NCBI RefSeq assembly: GCF_033095785.1
Contig: NZ_CP137134.1
Span: forward strand, 3,162,001 to 3,226,000
Reading direction: 5' to 3'
DNA: 64,000 bases
Source: Nitrosospira sp. Is2
GTDB lineage: Bacteria; Pseudomonadota; Gammaproteobacteria; Burkholderiales; Nitrosomonadaceae
How positions within the stretch are numbered: position 1 is the first letter of the stretch; every line of letters begins with the position of its first letter. Made by a program: the position numbers and the translations under genes. The notes beneath the pieces were generated by a model. That model was given only the letters and a program-made list of their open reading frames with translations, searched no databases and was not told the origin of the DNA. Of this stretch, positions 28,485-36,872 are shown one piece after another.

Positions 28485-28999
28485 ATGTGCTATCCGGTCG
28501 ACCAAAACGGAGCGGCAGAAACAGACCTCACGCCATTGAAATCGGATGGGTTCCCGGTTCTCCGTCGATTTTTTGCTCTTACTTAAGTTCGCTCCCAAGC
28601 AGGGTGAACGGAAGCGAATCTTGAAGCGATTTCCTTCACGTTCTTGTCGATACAGCGAAAGGTGCGGGGGCGAAAGGGTGGGATCGACCTGGCGTAACTT
28701 TTTGTTCGAGTTTCTGATTGAGATGAAAGCGCGCAAGTGTCAAAAAAATCGTCTTGGCTGTGGTACTTCTGGCCGGTAAAGTTGGATCGTATTCGGGCGC
28801 CTGCAGCAGAGGGGAGGGGGCGAGAACTTAGGCGCTCGCTGCACGTACCGGGGGAACAGGCATGCTCCCTTGGAGGCGACTGGTCAGTGCCCGAAGTCCT
28901 AGGGAGCGAACGCGGCACGGGCACTGCAACGCGTGCCGGTCAATCGGGCGCTAGCACCGCGGTGCGGGTATCCGCAATGCACGGAAATGGTGGAGCTCG
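28485..28999. other. Intergenic region between RTX gene and diguanylate-cyclase gene
   Basis: 515 bases between the RTX terminator and the end of the leftward GGDEF-EAL gene. Several short frames occur on both strands, none with a ribosome site or recognisable protein. Nothing else is supported. Confidence 0.45.
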
Positions 29000-31270
29000 C
29001 TATTGAAGGAGCGAAGAATTCCACGTTTTCAGCCATGCTTCAAAATCAGTCGGAACCATGGGTTTTGCATATAGGTAACCCTGGCCTTCGTCGCATTCGA
29101 TGCTCTGCAGAAATTTTTCCTGCACTTCTGTCTCCACACCCTCCGCGGTAACGCTTAATCCCAAGCTGCGGCCCATTGCGGCAATGGCGCGAACGATGGC
29201 CTTGGCGTCATCGTTCGCCGGGAGGTCTCGGATGAAAGACTGGTCTATTTTCAGTCGATCAACAGTAAGCTGTCTTAAATACGATAGACTGGAATAACCA
29301 GTACCGAAATCGTCGATCGCTATTTTTATGCCGTGGTCCTTAAGGATACGCATTTTCTGGACAACGGACTCCACATTTTGCATCACTACGCTCTCGGTTA
29401 CTTCGAGTTCAAGTTGTGTTGGCGAAAGGCCTGTTTCGGAGACTACGCGCAGTACAACATCTGTAAAATCTTTTTGGCGAAATTGCACGGCTGAAACATT
29501 TACCGCAATGCTAAAGCGATTAAAGACACCATCGTCATGCCAGCGGCGCGCCTGTATGCAAGCCTCGCGTAGAATGCGCTCCCCGAGAGACAGAATTAAG
29601 CCGCTGTCCTCGGCAACAGGAATAAAGCTTGCAGGTGAAACTAATCCGCGTCTTGGATGGCGCCATCGCACGAGCGCTTCCGCGCCGATAACCTGTCTGT
29701 TTGTAAGCTCTATCTGCGGCTGGAATACTGTAAAAGTTTCATCCCGCTCAATCGCCACGCGAAGGTCGCGATCGAGACTGAGCCTTTCGGCTGCCCGGGA
29801 ATTCAAGTGGTCTGTATAAAACTGATAGCTATTCCTGCCGGCTTCTTTGGCAGAATACATCGAGGCGTCGGCATTACGGAGCAGACTGCCTGCTTCCTTG
29901 CCGTTATCCGGATACAGGCTGATTCCGACGCTTGCGGTCAGGATCAGCTCATGTTCGTCGATTAGATACGGGTGAGCAACCACTGCAATAAGTTTTTTGG
30001 CCACCCGTGCGGCGTCCTCTTCTTTCTCGATCGGACTTAGCAGGACGACGAACTCGTCACCTCCCACTCGACTTATCGTGTCCGTATTGCGGATGGTGGA
30101 CCGCATACGCTCCGCGACAACCTTGAGGAGCTTATCGCCGATTTCGTGGCCAAGCGAGTCGTTGACCAGCTTAAAGCGGTCGAGGTCCAAGAATAGCAAT
30201 GCTAGCCGTGTGGAATATCGGGCAGCGTTTCCTATCGCAATTTTCATCCGGTCTGCAAGCAATGCGCGGTTTGGCAGCTCCGTAAGTGAATCGTAATGGG
30301 CGAGATACTCGATGCGCGCCTGTGATTCCTTGCGCTGCGATATATCGCGCAGGACACTTGAGGCGCCGGCGATTCGGCCTGAACCATCCCTTACCGGAGA
30401 AATTGTGACGGAAACATCAATGGGTTTATTGTCCTTTCGTAACCGCACAGTCTCAAAATGGCCTATAGCCTTTCCACTCTTGAGATTCATGATGTTGTCC
30501 TCTTCTTCCAGGCCGTCCGGAGGCATCAATCGACATATGGAAGACCCTATTATTTCGCTGGCCTGGTATCCAAAAATCTTTTCTGCGCCCGTATTCCAGC
30601 TGGTAATAGTACCGTTGAGATCGCTGACAACGATCGCATCGTTGGAGGACTCCACAATAGCCGCTAACTGTGCTGTATAGGCTTCCGCTCGTCTGCGTTC
30701 AGTAATGTCACTGAAGCTCCAGACGCGACCCACATTTCGCCCTTCTGCAAATTTGACTTTCGTATATCGTTCAAATACACGTCCATCGTTAAACTGAAGC
30801 ACATCGAAACTTTCTGGCGGCCACATCACATAAATGTGGCCAGTTAATCGGACGAATTGCTGCGGATCCGTTAACTGAGCGGAACAATACTCGATAATAG
30901 GCTGGTGCCTGCCATTGTCCATAAGCGGGCCTGGTATTGGCCACATATCGACATACAGCTGGTTGTAGCAAAGCACCTTGCCGTGCTTATCTGTAACCAG
31001 AAGCCCGTCAGCGGTCGATTCTATGGTCGCTCTCAACATGGCGACTGATCGATCCAGTTCCGCCGTTTTTTCCTCCAGTGCTTTTTTTGCTTGATTGAGC
31101 TCATGCTCAGTTTGTTCACGCGCCTCAAGGATGGCACGTGAAGTTTGCAGGGCCGTGGAGTAAAGCAGAGCCTCCTCCTGATCGGCGGTCTCAACGGTGG
31201 GGGGCTCCCCCTGGTTCGTCCGTTTCTGATAAGAACGAGTTACCGGAGGTAATCTTGGCTTATGCTTCAT
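29000..31270 (-). CDS. PAS-PAS-GGDEF-EAL cyclic-di-GMP signalling protein
   Basis: A 756-aa cytoplasmic protein with no membrane segment. Residues 30-75 form a coiled coil. Two PAS domains follow (about 80-190, ending WSFSDITERRRAE; about 200-320, with SNDAIVVSDLNGTITSWN and ending RDISQRKES). The GGDEF domain (325-490) has an intact active site RVGGDEF near residue 403. The EAL domain (about 500-750) has GAEALVRWRHP near 532, the loop-6 motif DDFGTGYSS and the EGVE motif, so both synthesis and breakdown of cyclic-di-GMP are possible. PAS domains should sense a small molecule, redox state or light. It lies upstream of and divergent from flhDC, a position suited to influence motility. Confidence 0.92.
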   Translation of the reverse strand: MKHKPRLPPVTRSYQKRTNQGEPPTVETADQEEALLYSTALQTSRAILEAREQTEHELNQAKKALEEKTAELDRSVAMLRATIESTADGLLVTDKHGKVLCYNQLYVDMWPIPGPLMDNGRHQPIIEYCSAQLTDPQQFVRLTGHIYVMWPPESFDVLQFNDGRVFERYTKVKFAEGRNVGRVWSFSDITERRRAEAYTAQLAAIVESSNDAIVVSDLNGTITSWNTGAEKIFGYQASEIIGSSICRLMPPDGLEEEDNIMNLKSGKAIGHFETVRLRKDNKPIDVSVTISPVRDGSGRIAGASSVLRDISQRKESQARIEYLAHYDSLTELPNRALLADRMKIAIGNAARYSTRLALLFLDLDRFKLVNDSLGHEIGDKLLKVVAERMRSTIRNTDTISRVGGDEFVVLLSPIEKEEDAARVAKKLIAVVAHPYLIDEHELILTASVGISLYPDNGKEAGSLLRNADASMYSAKEAGRNSYQFYTDHLNSRAAERLSLDRDLRVAIERDETFTVFQPQIELTNRQVIGAEALVRWRHPRRGLVSPASFIPVAEDSGLILSLGERILREACIQARRWHDDGVFNRFSIAVNVSAVQFRQKDFTDVVLRVVSETGLSPTQLELEVTESVVMQNVESVVQKMRILKDHGIKIAIDDFGTGYSSLSYLRQLTVDRLKIDQSFIRDLPANDDAKAIVRAIAAMGRSLGLSVTAEGVETEVQEKFLQSIECDEGQGYLYAKPMVPTDFEAWLKTWNSSLLQ

Positions 31271-32372
31271 AAATTCATGGCTGATCAGCCTGGTGCATGG
31301 GTTGAAGGAGACAAAATAATCTCAATGCCTTTCCCTGATCGGTAGTATGGCTGCGGGAAGCGCACAAAAGAAAAACAGAATGTAAAGTTTATTACGGACT
31401 GGTAACCCTCGGCATCCACGGGATGCGGGGAAGTATGGGTTCATGGACTAAAAACGGACGGTAATGACTTTTATCCAAATTCGAGCCAGCTTGTAACAGG
31501 TCAATACCCGGTAGCTAAAGCGTAGCAGCGTCCCGCTCCTTGATACCACCACCGGGTCACTATTGTCCTGTTATTATTTTCGAAGCGAGCGCGGTGCCGC
31601 GCACACGCGATTGTATCTTCGCAAACGCTGTGTCACGGCTTGTCGAGGTGTCGTCGGAATCAGGCAGTCCCGATTCGCGAGCGCCTCAGTTAGTTCAGGG
31701 GTCTAGGTATACTGCCAACCGGCTCGGTTAGGATTATCATCGCAAACTCCGGCTTCGTTGATAAAAGAAAAACAAGAACTATGTTCTTGATCTGATAATG
31801 CGTCGGAGATATGGACTACTGAGCTGGGCTTCACATAAGACTTTGTTTCAATCTCGAATATCTTGCTGTCTTTTTTTTAAAACCCGCATGAGCTCTACGC
31901 CTGAAGACGGCGCTGCAGATGGTTCTAATCAAGGCTTACGCACGGTCCATCAGCCATCCGGCTACGATGACTGGGTTGATAATATTGTTCGCGCATTATT
32001 CTTGTCAACCCGATCGGTACCGGATTCGTTTATTCTGCTTTCCGGCTTCTTCGTACGGCTACCCGCCTGACCAGATCCCGAAAAAAATTTTGTCTTCACT
32101 CTAAAGTTCCGCGCGGCACCGCCGTTTCTGTGTGCTGGCACTGATTGCCACCGGGTAAAAGGAGCGCATGCGTTGTTTGCCGGAACAGGCTTTCGCGCTC
32201 TTTTCACTCCAGAACAGTTTCTCACACCCCTTCAAAGAGTTCCGCGTAGGAAAACTTCCTACGCGGATTGCTCGCTATTTCCTACACACAAATCGGATGA
32301 ATTCCGGTTTCCCCAAGTTGAGTGGATACGGACAATGCACTCATTCACAGAGACGAAGGGAGGGATTGGGAA
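31271..32372. other. Long regulatory region between GGDEF-EAL gene and flhDC
   Basis: 1.1 kb without a supported gene. As the region upstream of a flagellar master operon it probably contains the flhDC promoter and binding sites for several regulators. The one clear structure is a perfect 11-base inverted repeat at 32242-32266. Short frames present (for example 31798-32070) look non-coding. Confidence 0.5.
32242..32266 (+). promoter_or_regulatory. Perfect hairpin in flhDC leader region
   Basis: CCGCGTAGGAA (32242-32252), loop AAC, TTCCTACGCGG (32256-32266). The 11-base stem is exact and lies 107 bases before the flhD start. No T-run follows, so it is more likely an mRNA leader structure or a palindromic protein-binding site than a terminator. 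Confidence 0.6.
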
Positions 32373-32690
32373 ATGAACGATAATGAGATGACGACTGAAA
32401 TCAAGGAACTGAACCTAACATACCTTATGCTGGCCCAGCAGATGGTGCACGCCGATAAGGATATGGCGATTTTCCGGCTGGGCATAAGCAAGGATATAGC
32501 AGAAATCCTCAGGGTGCTGACACCCGGGCAAATTCTCAAACTATCCAATTCGAATATGATGCTATGCCGCATCCGTTTCGACGACAGCCTGGTGTTTGGC
32601 ATGCTCGCGAACTACAGCAAAGAAAAAACGATGGCTCAGTCCCATGCAGCTATCCTTCTCTCAGGTCAATCGGTCGAAGAAATTTCCTGA
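32373..32690 (+). CDS. flhD: Flagellar transcriptional activator FlhD
   Basis: A 105-aa protein. The ATG at 32373 follows GGGAGG; an upstream in-frame ATG at 32322 would add 17 residues not typical of the family. ELNLTYLMLAQQMVHADKDM, then FRLGIS, LLSGQ and the length are typical of FlhD. FlhD forms the FlhD4C2 complex with FlhC, which activates class II flagellar operons with sigma-70. The gene is followed by flhC after 19 bases. Confidence 0.93.
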   Translation: MNDNEMTTEIKELNLTYLMLAQQMVHADKDMAIFRLGISKDIAEILRVLTPGQILKLSNSNMMLCRIRFDDSLVFGMLANYSKEKTMAQSHAAILLSGQSVEEIS

Positions 32691-32709
32691 TCACTACGGA
32701 GATTTGCTC

Positions 32710-33258
32710 ATGCGCAAGAAGAGCGTAGTATCCGAAGCCAGAGAGATCCAGGCTGCGATAGAGATGATCAATCTGGGTGCGCGACTGCAGTTGCTGGAAA
32801 GCGAAACCAGCCTGAGCCGAGAGCGGCTGATCAAGCTCTACAAGGAACTGAGAGGCGTCTCTCCCCCCAAAGGAATGCTGCCTTTTTCCACCGACTGGTT
32901 TCTAACCTGGCAGCCGAATGTTCACTCCTCGGTATTTGCCGATATTTACCACTACCTGATCCAGCATGGCGATTGCCGGGGCATTCAGGCTATTGTCAAA
33001 AGCTATAAACTCTACCTGGAGCACTGCCGGGTAAGCGAGATGGAGCCGGTCTTAAGTCTTACCCGAGCCTGGACCCTGGTGCGGTTTTTCGATGGTGGGA
33101 TGCTGCAAACCACCTCTTGTACGCAGTGCCACGGGCATTTTGTGGTGCATGCCCACGATCTTCATAACCGTTATGTATGCGGGCTGTGCCATACGCCCTC
33201 TCGAGCTGGAAAAACCAATAGGGCGCGACCCAGTACTCTCCCTGCGGTGGCGGCTTAG
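32710..33258 (+). CDS. flhC: Flagellar transcriptional activator FlhC
   Basis: A 182-aa protein starting at 32710 after GGAG (nine-base gap); a longer in-frame reading from 32596 would overlap flhD and is not used. The start RKKSVVSEAREIQ and the four zinc-ligand cysteines (Cys137, Cys140, Cys157, Cys160; CTQC and CGLC) are FlhC hallmarks. FlhC provides DNA binding in the FlhDC complex. Conserved FADIYHYLIQHG is also present. A terminator follows at 33337. Confidence 0.95.
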   Translation: MRKKSVVSEAREIQAAIEMINLGARLQLLESETSLSRERLIKLYKELRGVSPPKGMLPFSTDWFLTWQPNVHSSVFADIYHYLIQHGDCRGIQAIVKSYKLYLEHCRVSEMEPVLSLTRAWTLVRFFDGGMLQTTSCTQCHGHFVVHAHDLHNRYVCGLCHTPSRAGKTNRARPSTLPAVAA

Positions 33259-33598
33259 TTAATCCCCTTAGTTAACCCCGTAGTAACCCCGTAGTAACCC
33301 CCCTTAGCCACCCCTTTCAATCGTCCTCCCAAGGTCCTCCCGGGCTTCCGCCGCCCGAAGGGATTTTTTTATGGCGCTTTGTATCAACGAGGCGAGAGCT
33401 CAGTCGTGTCATTCCGGACCTTTCCCCCGTTTGCTAAAGTTTGCCTGATTCTCACCGTTACTGAAGGTGCGTTGCCTGGTCACGGTCGACCCCCTTATGC
33501 GCCTGCTCAGTTTATGTTCGGGACGCGCCGCTGCGATGATTGAGAGGGTGTCGTGGGGTCATGAAGAAGCGCGAACAATCTATCGGAAGCACATTTAA
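33259..33598. other. Intergenic region flhC-motA
   Basis: Contains near-identical tandem words GTAGTAACCCC at about 33281-33303, the flhC terminator, and about 220 bases that should hold the motA promoter. I could not identify a clear sigma-28 or sigma-70 site here. Confidence 0.45.
33337..33370 (+). terminator. Rho-independent terminator after flhC
   Basis: TCCCGGGC pairs with GCCC and GGGA on the other side of a TTCCGCC loop, with a small bulge (GAA), followed by seven T residues. It separates flhDC from motAB. Confidence 0.75.
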
Positions 33599-34459
33599 AT
33601 GCTCGTTATCGTAGGGGTTCTCGTCGTTGTCGGCTCGGTATTTGGAGGGTTTGTCCTCGCCGGTGGGCATCTGGTGGCGCTTTATCAGCCGGTTGAACTG
33701 CTCATGATTGCCGGGGCGGCGATAGGCGCGTTCCTGCTAGGCAATACGCATAAGGCGCAGAAAGCAACCTTAAAGGCGCTACCGAAGATTTTGCAAGGCC
33801 CCAAGTATACGAAGGCGATGTATATGGACCTGATGTCGTTGCTATATGAGCTGCTTGTAAAAGTGCGCAAGGAAGGAATGATGTCAATCGAGGATGACGT
33901 GGACCAGCCGGGCGAAAGCCCCGTCTTCGCGAATTACCCCAGCATCCTGGCCAACCATGAGGTGGTCGAATTTATTACCGATTACCTGCGCCTCATGGTT
34001 TCCGGCAACCTCAATGCATTCGAGTTGGAGAACCTGATGGACAACGAAATCGAGACTCACCACCACGAGGGTGAGATACCCGTACACTGCATCACCAAAC
34101 TGGGCGACAGCATGCCGGCCTTCGGCATCGTGGCGGCGGTAATGGGTGTCATTCATACCATGGCCTCCGTCGGCTTGCCACCGTCGGAGCTGGGTATACT
34201 GGTTGCGCAGGCGCTCGTAGGCACCTTTCTGGGTATTCTGCTCGGTTATGGTTTTGTCGGGCCATGCGCGGCAGTGCTGGAGCAGAAACTCAACGATTCC
34301 ACCAAGATGCTGCAATGCATCCGCGTCACCCTGCTTGCCAGCATCAATGGCTATACCCCGGCGCTCGCAGTGGAATTTGGACGCAAGGTGCTCTACACCA
34401 CCGAACGGCCAAGCTTTACCGAGCTGGATGAACATGTCAGGCAACCGAGAACCAAATAG
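33599..34459 (+). CDS. motA: Flagellar stator protein MotA
   Basis: A 286-aa inner-membrane protein with the typical MotA start (MLVIVGVLVVVGSVFGGFVL) and four predicted membrane helices: two near the N-terminus and two around residues 170-225. The cytoplasmic loop contains the charged segment ELLVKVRKEGMMSIEDDV and the conserved GDSMPAFGIVAAVMGV. MotA forms a pentamer around a MotB dimer and makes the proton channel that drives the rotor. The ribosome site is weak (CGGAAG). motB follows after 26 bases. Confidence 0.95.
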   Translation: MLVIVGVLVVVGSVFGGFVLAGGHLVALYQPVELLMIAGAAIGAFLLGNTHKAQKATLKALPKILQGPKYTKAMYMDLMSLLYELLVKVRKEGMMSIEDDVDQPGESPVFANYPSILANHEVVEFITDYLRLMVSGNLNAFELENLMDNEIETHHHEGEIPVHCITKLGDSMPAFGIVAAVMGVIHTMASVGLPPSELGILVAQALVGTFLGILLGYGFVGPCAAVLEQKLNDSTKMLQCIRVTLLASINGYTPALAVEFGRKVLYTTERPSFTELDEHVRQPRTK

Positions 34460-34485
34460 CGCAACTAGCTGATTGAACATAAGCC

Positions 34486-35403
34486 ATGGCCGAAGCAACC
34501 CGTCCCATTATCATCAGGAGAATCAAAAAGCATCATCGCAGCCATGGGGGACAGTGGAAGATCGCCTATGCCGATTTCGTTACTGCGATGATGGCATTTT
34601 TCCTGCTCATGTGGCTGATAACCTCCGCCAGCCAGTCCCAGCTGCAAGGTATTTCCGAATATTTCCAGACTCCGCTGGATCCGATCCCGAACAGGGGAGC
34701 CGGCAGCGGAGACCGTACCAGCCTCATCCAGGGAGGAGGGAAGGACCTGACGAGACGTGACGGGCAGGTCAGAAGTGGAAGTGACCAGCCGGTTAATCTC
34801 AAGGCCGCGCAGGGTGAGCTGGAACGCCGCGACAAGCTCAGGCTAGAGGATTTGAAAACCAGGCTGGAGCGTTTGGTCGAGTCCAACCCGACCATGCGGG
34901 AGTTTCGCAAGCAGCTGCTGCTGGACATTACTACAGAAGGTTTGCGCATCCAGATTATCGATGACAAGAATCGGCCCATGTTCGGCCTGGCGCGAGCCGA
35001 GCTGGAACCGCATACGCGCGAAATTCTGCGCAAGCTCGGCGCGGTCCTGAACGAAATGCCAAACAAGGTGAGCTTGTCCGGCCACACCGATGCTACAGCT
35101 TATGCGAGCGGGGAGAAGAATTACAGCAATTGGGAACTGTCCGCCGACCGGGCCAACGCTTCACGGCGCGAGCTTATCCTGGGCGGCATGAGCGAGCAAA
35201 AGATCTTGCGTGTGGTCGGTTTGAGTTCGGTGGTGCTGTTCGACAAAACCGATCCTGCCAATCCCGTGAACCGGCGTATCAGCATTATCGTAATGAGCAA
35301 CAAGGCCGTGGAGGCGCTTGGCAAGGAAGGCGCCCAGACGAAAGAAATCCGTACCAGCGCAGCATACGACCCCCGAACGGCGCAACCCCAACGCGCCAGT
35401 TAA
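34486..35403 (+). CDS. motB: Flagellar stator protein MotB
   Basis: A 305-aa protein. A basic N-terminus (IIIRRIKKHHRSHGG) precedes a single membrane helix with the proton-binding Asp30 in WKIAYADF. A linker rich in charged residues (about 60-140) leads to an OmpA-like peptidoglycan-binding domain (about 150-285) with LSGHTDATAY and NWELSADRANASRREL. It anchors the stator to the cell wall and carries protons with MotA. Next to motA in the same direction. Confidence 0.95.
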   Translation: MAEATRPIIIRRIKKHHRSHGGQWKIAYADFVTAMMAFFLLMWLITSASQSQLQGISEYFQTPLDPIPNRGAGSGDRTSLIQGGGKDLTRRDGQVRSGSDQPVNLKAAQGELERRDKLRLEDLKTRLERLVESNPTMREFRKQLLLDITTEGLRIQIIDDKNRPMFGLARAELEPHTREILRKLGAVLNEMPNKVSLSGHTDATAYASGEKNYSNWELSADRANASRRELILGGMSEQKILRVVGLSSVVLFDKTDPANPVNRRISIIVMSNKAVEALGKEGAQTKEIRTSAAYDPRTAQPQRAS

Positions 35404-35518
35404 ACCAGATATAGGCCGGTGCCCCGACAAAACCCGGTTTCACAGTAGTATGAGCATTACACATGGCATAGGCGGCAACCCCTACCGGTCAATGAGTTAC
35501 ATGGTTTAAAAAAATCCC

Positions 35519-35535
35519 GGACAATGCCTTTGTCC
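35519..35535 (+). terminator. Weak hairpin after motAB
   Basis: GGACAA and TTGTCC flank a TGCCT loop and are followed by TTAAAAT. It lies about 115 bases after motB and could be a weak terminator before flhB; the short stem makes this uncertain. Confidence 0.3.
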
Positions 35536-35684
35536 TTAAAATGGAATTGCGGGACGAATTCCGTTCTTTTCCCTCGATAGCTCGCTACAGACTCATTCAA
35601 TAATGCCTGCGTGTTTCATGCGCCAATTGTTCCCCTTGCCGGGAGATTGCCTACCGCTGCGGGCGGATATTGGGAAGCAACAGC

Positions 35685-36872
35685 GTGAGCGAAGAAAGCG
35701 ATCAAGAAAAAACGGAACCTGCGTCGCCCCGGCGGCTGGAAAAGTCTCGGGAGGACGGCCAGGTTGCCCGCTCGGCAGAACTCTCGACATTCACAGTCCT
35801 CATCGCGGCGGGCACGGGCCTGTGGCTGATGAGCGGACATCTGGCGGCACAGCTTGCCATTCTGATGAAGGACGGCATGCGGGTGTCCCGGGAATCCAGT
35901 TTCGATTCGGGGCGCCTGGTGGAGCGCCTGTTCGATCAGATGACCGATATGCTGATCGCCTTCAGTCCCTTTCTGATCCTGATGTTCCTGGTGGCGTTGG
36001 TCGCGCCGATGCTGGTTTCCGGCTGGCTTTTTACCTGGAAATCGGTAGCGCCGGATTTCAAGCGGCTTAACCCGATAAGCGGCATAGGCCGTATTTTTTC
36101 GGTGAACAGCCTTGTGGAACTGGCCAAGGCGCTTCTCAAGGCAACGCTTATCGGCGGCGTGGCGATGTGGGCAATGTGGCACAACAAGGAAGCCGTATTG
36201 TCGCTCGTTGCCGCTCCCATAACGGCGGGGGCCGGTTACATGGGCGAACTTGTCATTACCAGTTTTCTAACCATCGCGGGAAGCATGGCGCTGATCGCGC
36301 TGGTGGATGTGCCGTTCCAGCTTTGGGAGCACCACCGCAAGCTGAAGATGACCAAGGAAGAAGTTCGACAGGAAAACAAGGAGACGGAAGGCGACCCTCA
36401 CGTGAAGGCCCGCATCCGAGCGCAGCAGCGCTCGATGGCGAGAAAACGCATGATGGCGGAAATTCCAAAGGCAGATGTGATCATCACCAACCCGACTCAC
36501 TACTCAGTAGCGCTCAAATATGAAGAAGGAAAGATGCGGGCGCCGCGCGTGGTCGCCAAGGGCGCACATTTGCTGGCCCAGAAAATCCGCGACGTGGGGC
36601 GGGAGCACGACGTACCGGTGATGGAAGCGCCGCCCCTTGCTCGGGCCCTCTATCACCACGCCGAATTGGGAGATGAGGTTCCCCAACCGCTCTACAACGC
36701 GGTAGCCGAGGTGCTCGCCTACGTTTACCAGCTGCGCCGCTATCGGGAGGGTGGTGGACATGCGCAAGGTGGCGCCGGAGTTCCCACAATGCCGGAAAAT
36801 CTGGCTGTGCCCGCTGAACTCGATCCCGAGAGTTCCATTGCTGACGGCCACACGCGAGTGCTGGACTCATGA
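35685..36872 (+). CDS. flhB: Flagellar type III export switch protein FlhB
   Basis: A 395-aa protein. I choose the GTG at 35685, preceded by GGGAAG at a proper distance, because the protein then begins SEESDQEKTEPASPRRLEKS as in the family; a TTG at 35670 is the alternative. Four membrane helices occupy about residues 30-210. The autocleavage motif NPTH (Asn269-His272) in ITNPTHYSVALKY is intact. FlhB forms part of the export gate and switches substrate from hook to filament type. Its stop overlaps the flhA start (ATGA), so the two are translationally coupled. Confidence 0.95.
   Translation: MSEESDQEKTEPASPRRLEKSREDGQVARSAELSTFTVLIAAGTGLWLMSGHLAAQLAILMKDGMRVSRESSFDSGRLVERLFDQMTDMLIAFSPFLILMFLVALVAPMLVSGWLFTWKSVAPDFKRLNPISGIGRIFSVNSLVELAKALLKATLIGGVAMWAMWHNKEAVLSLVAAPITAGAGYMGELVITSFLTIAGSMALIALVDVPFQLWEHHRKLKMTKEEVRQENKETEGDPHVKARIRAQQRSMARKRMMAEIPKADVIITNPTHYSVALKYEEGKMRAPRVVAKGAHLLAQKIRDVGREHDVPVMEAPPLARALYHHAELGDEVPQPLYNAVAEVLAYVYQLRRYREGGGHAQGGAGVPTMPENLAVPAELDPESSIADGHTRVLDS

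Noticed and set aside
33281..33303. Short repeated GTAGTAACCCC words after flhC
   Set aside because: Only two close copies in a low-complexity stretch; no sign of function.
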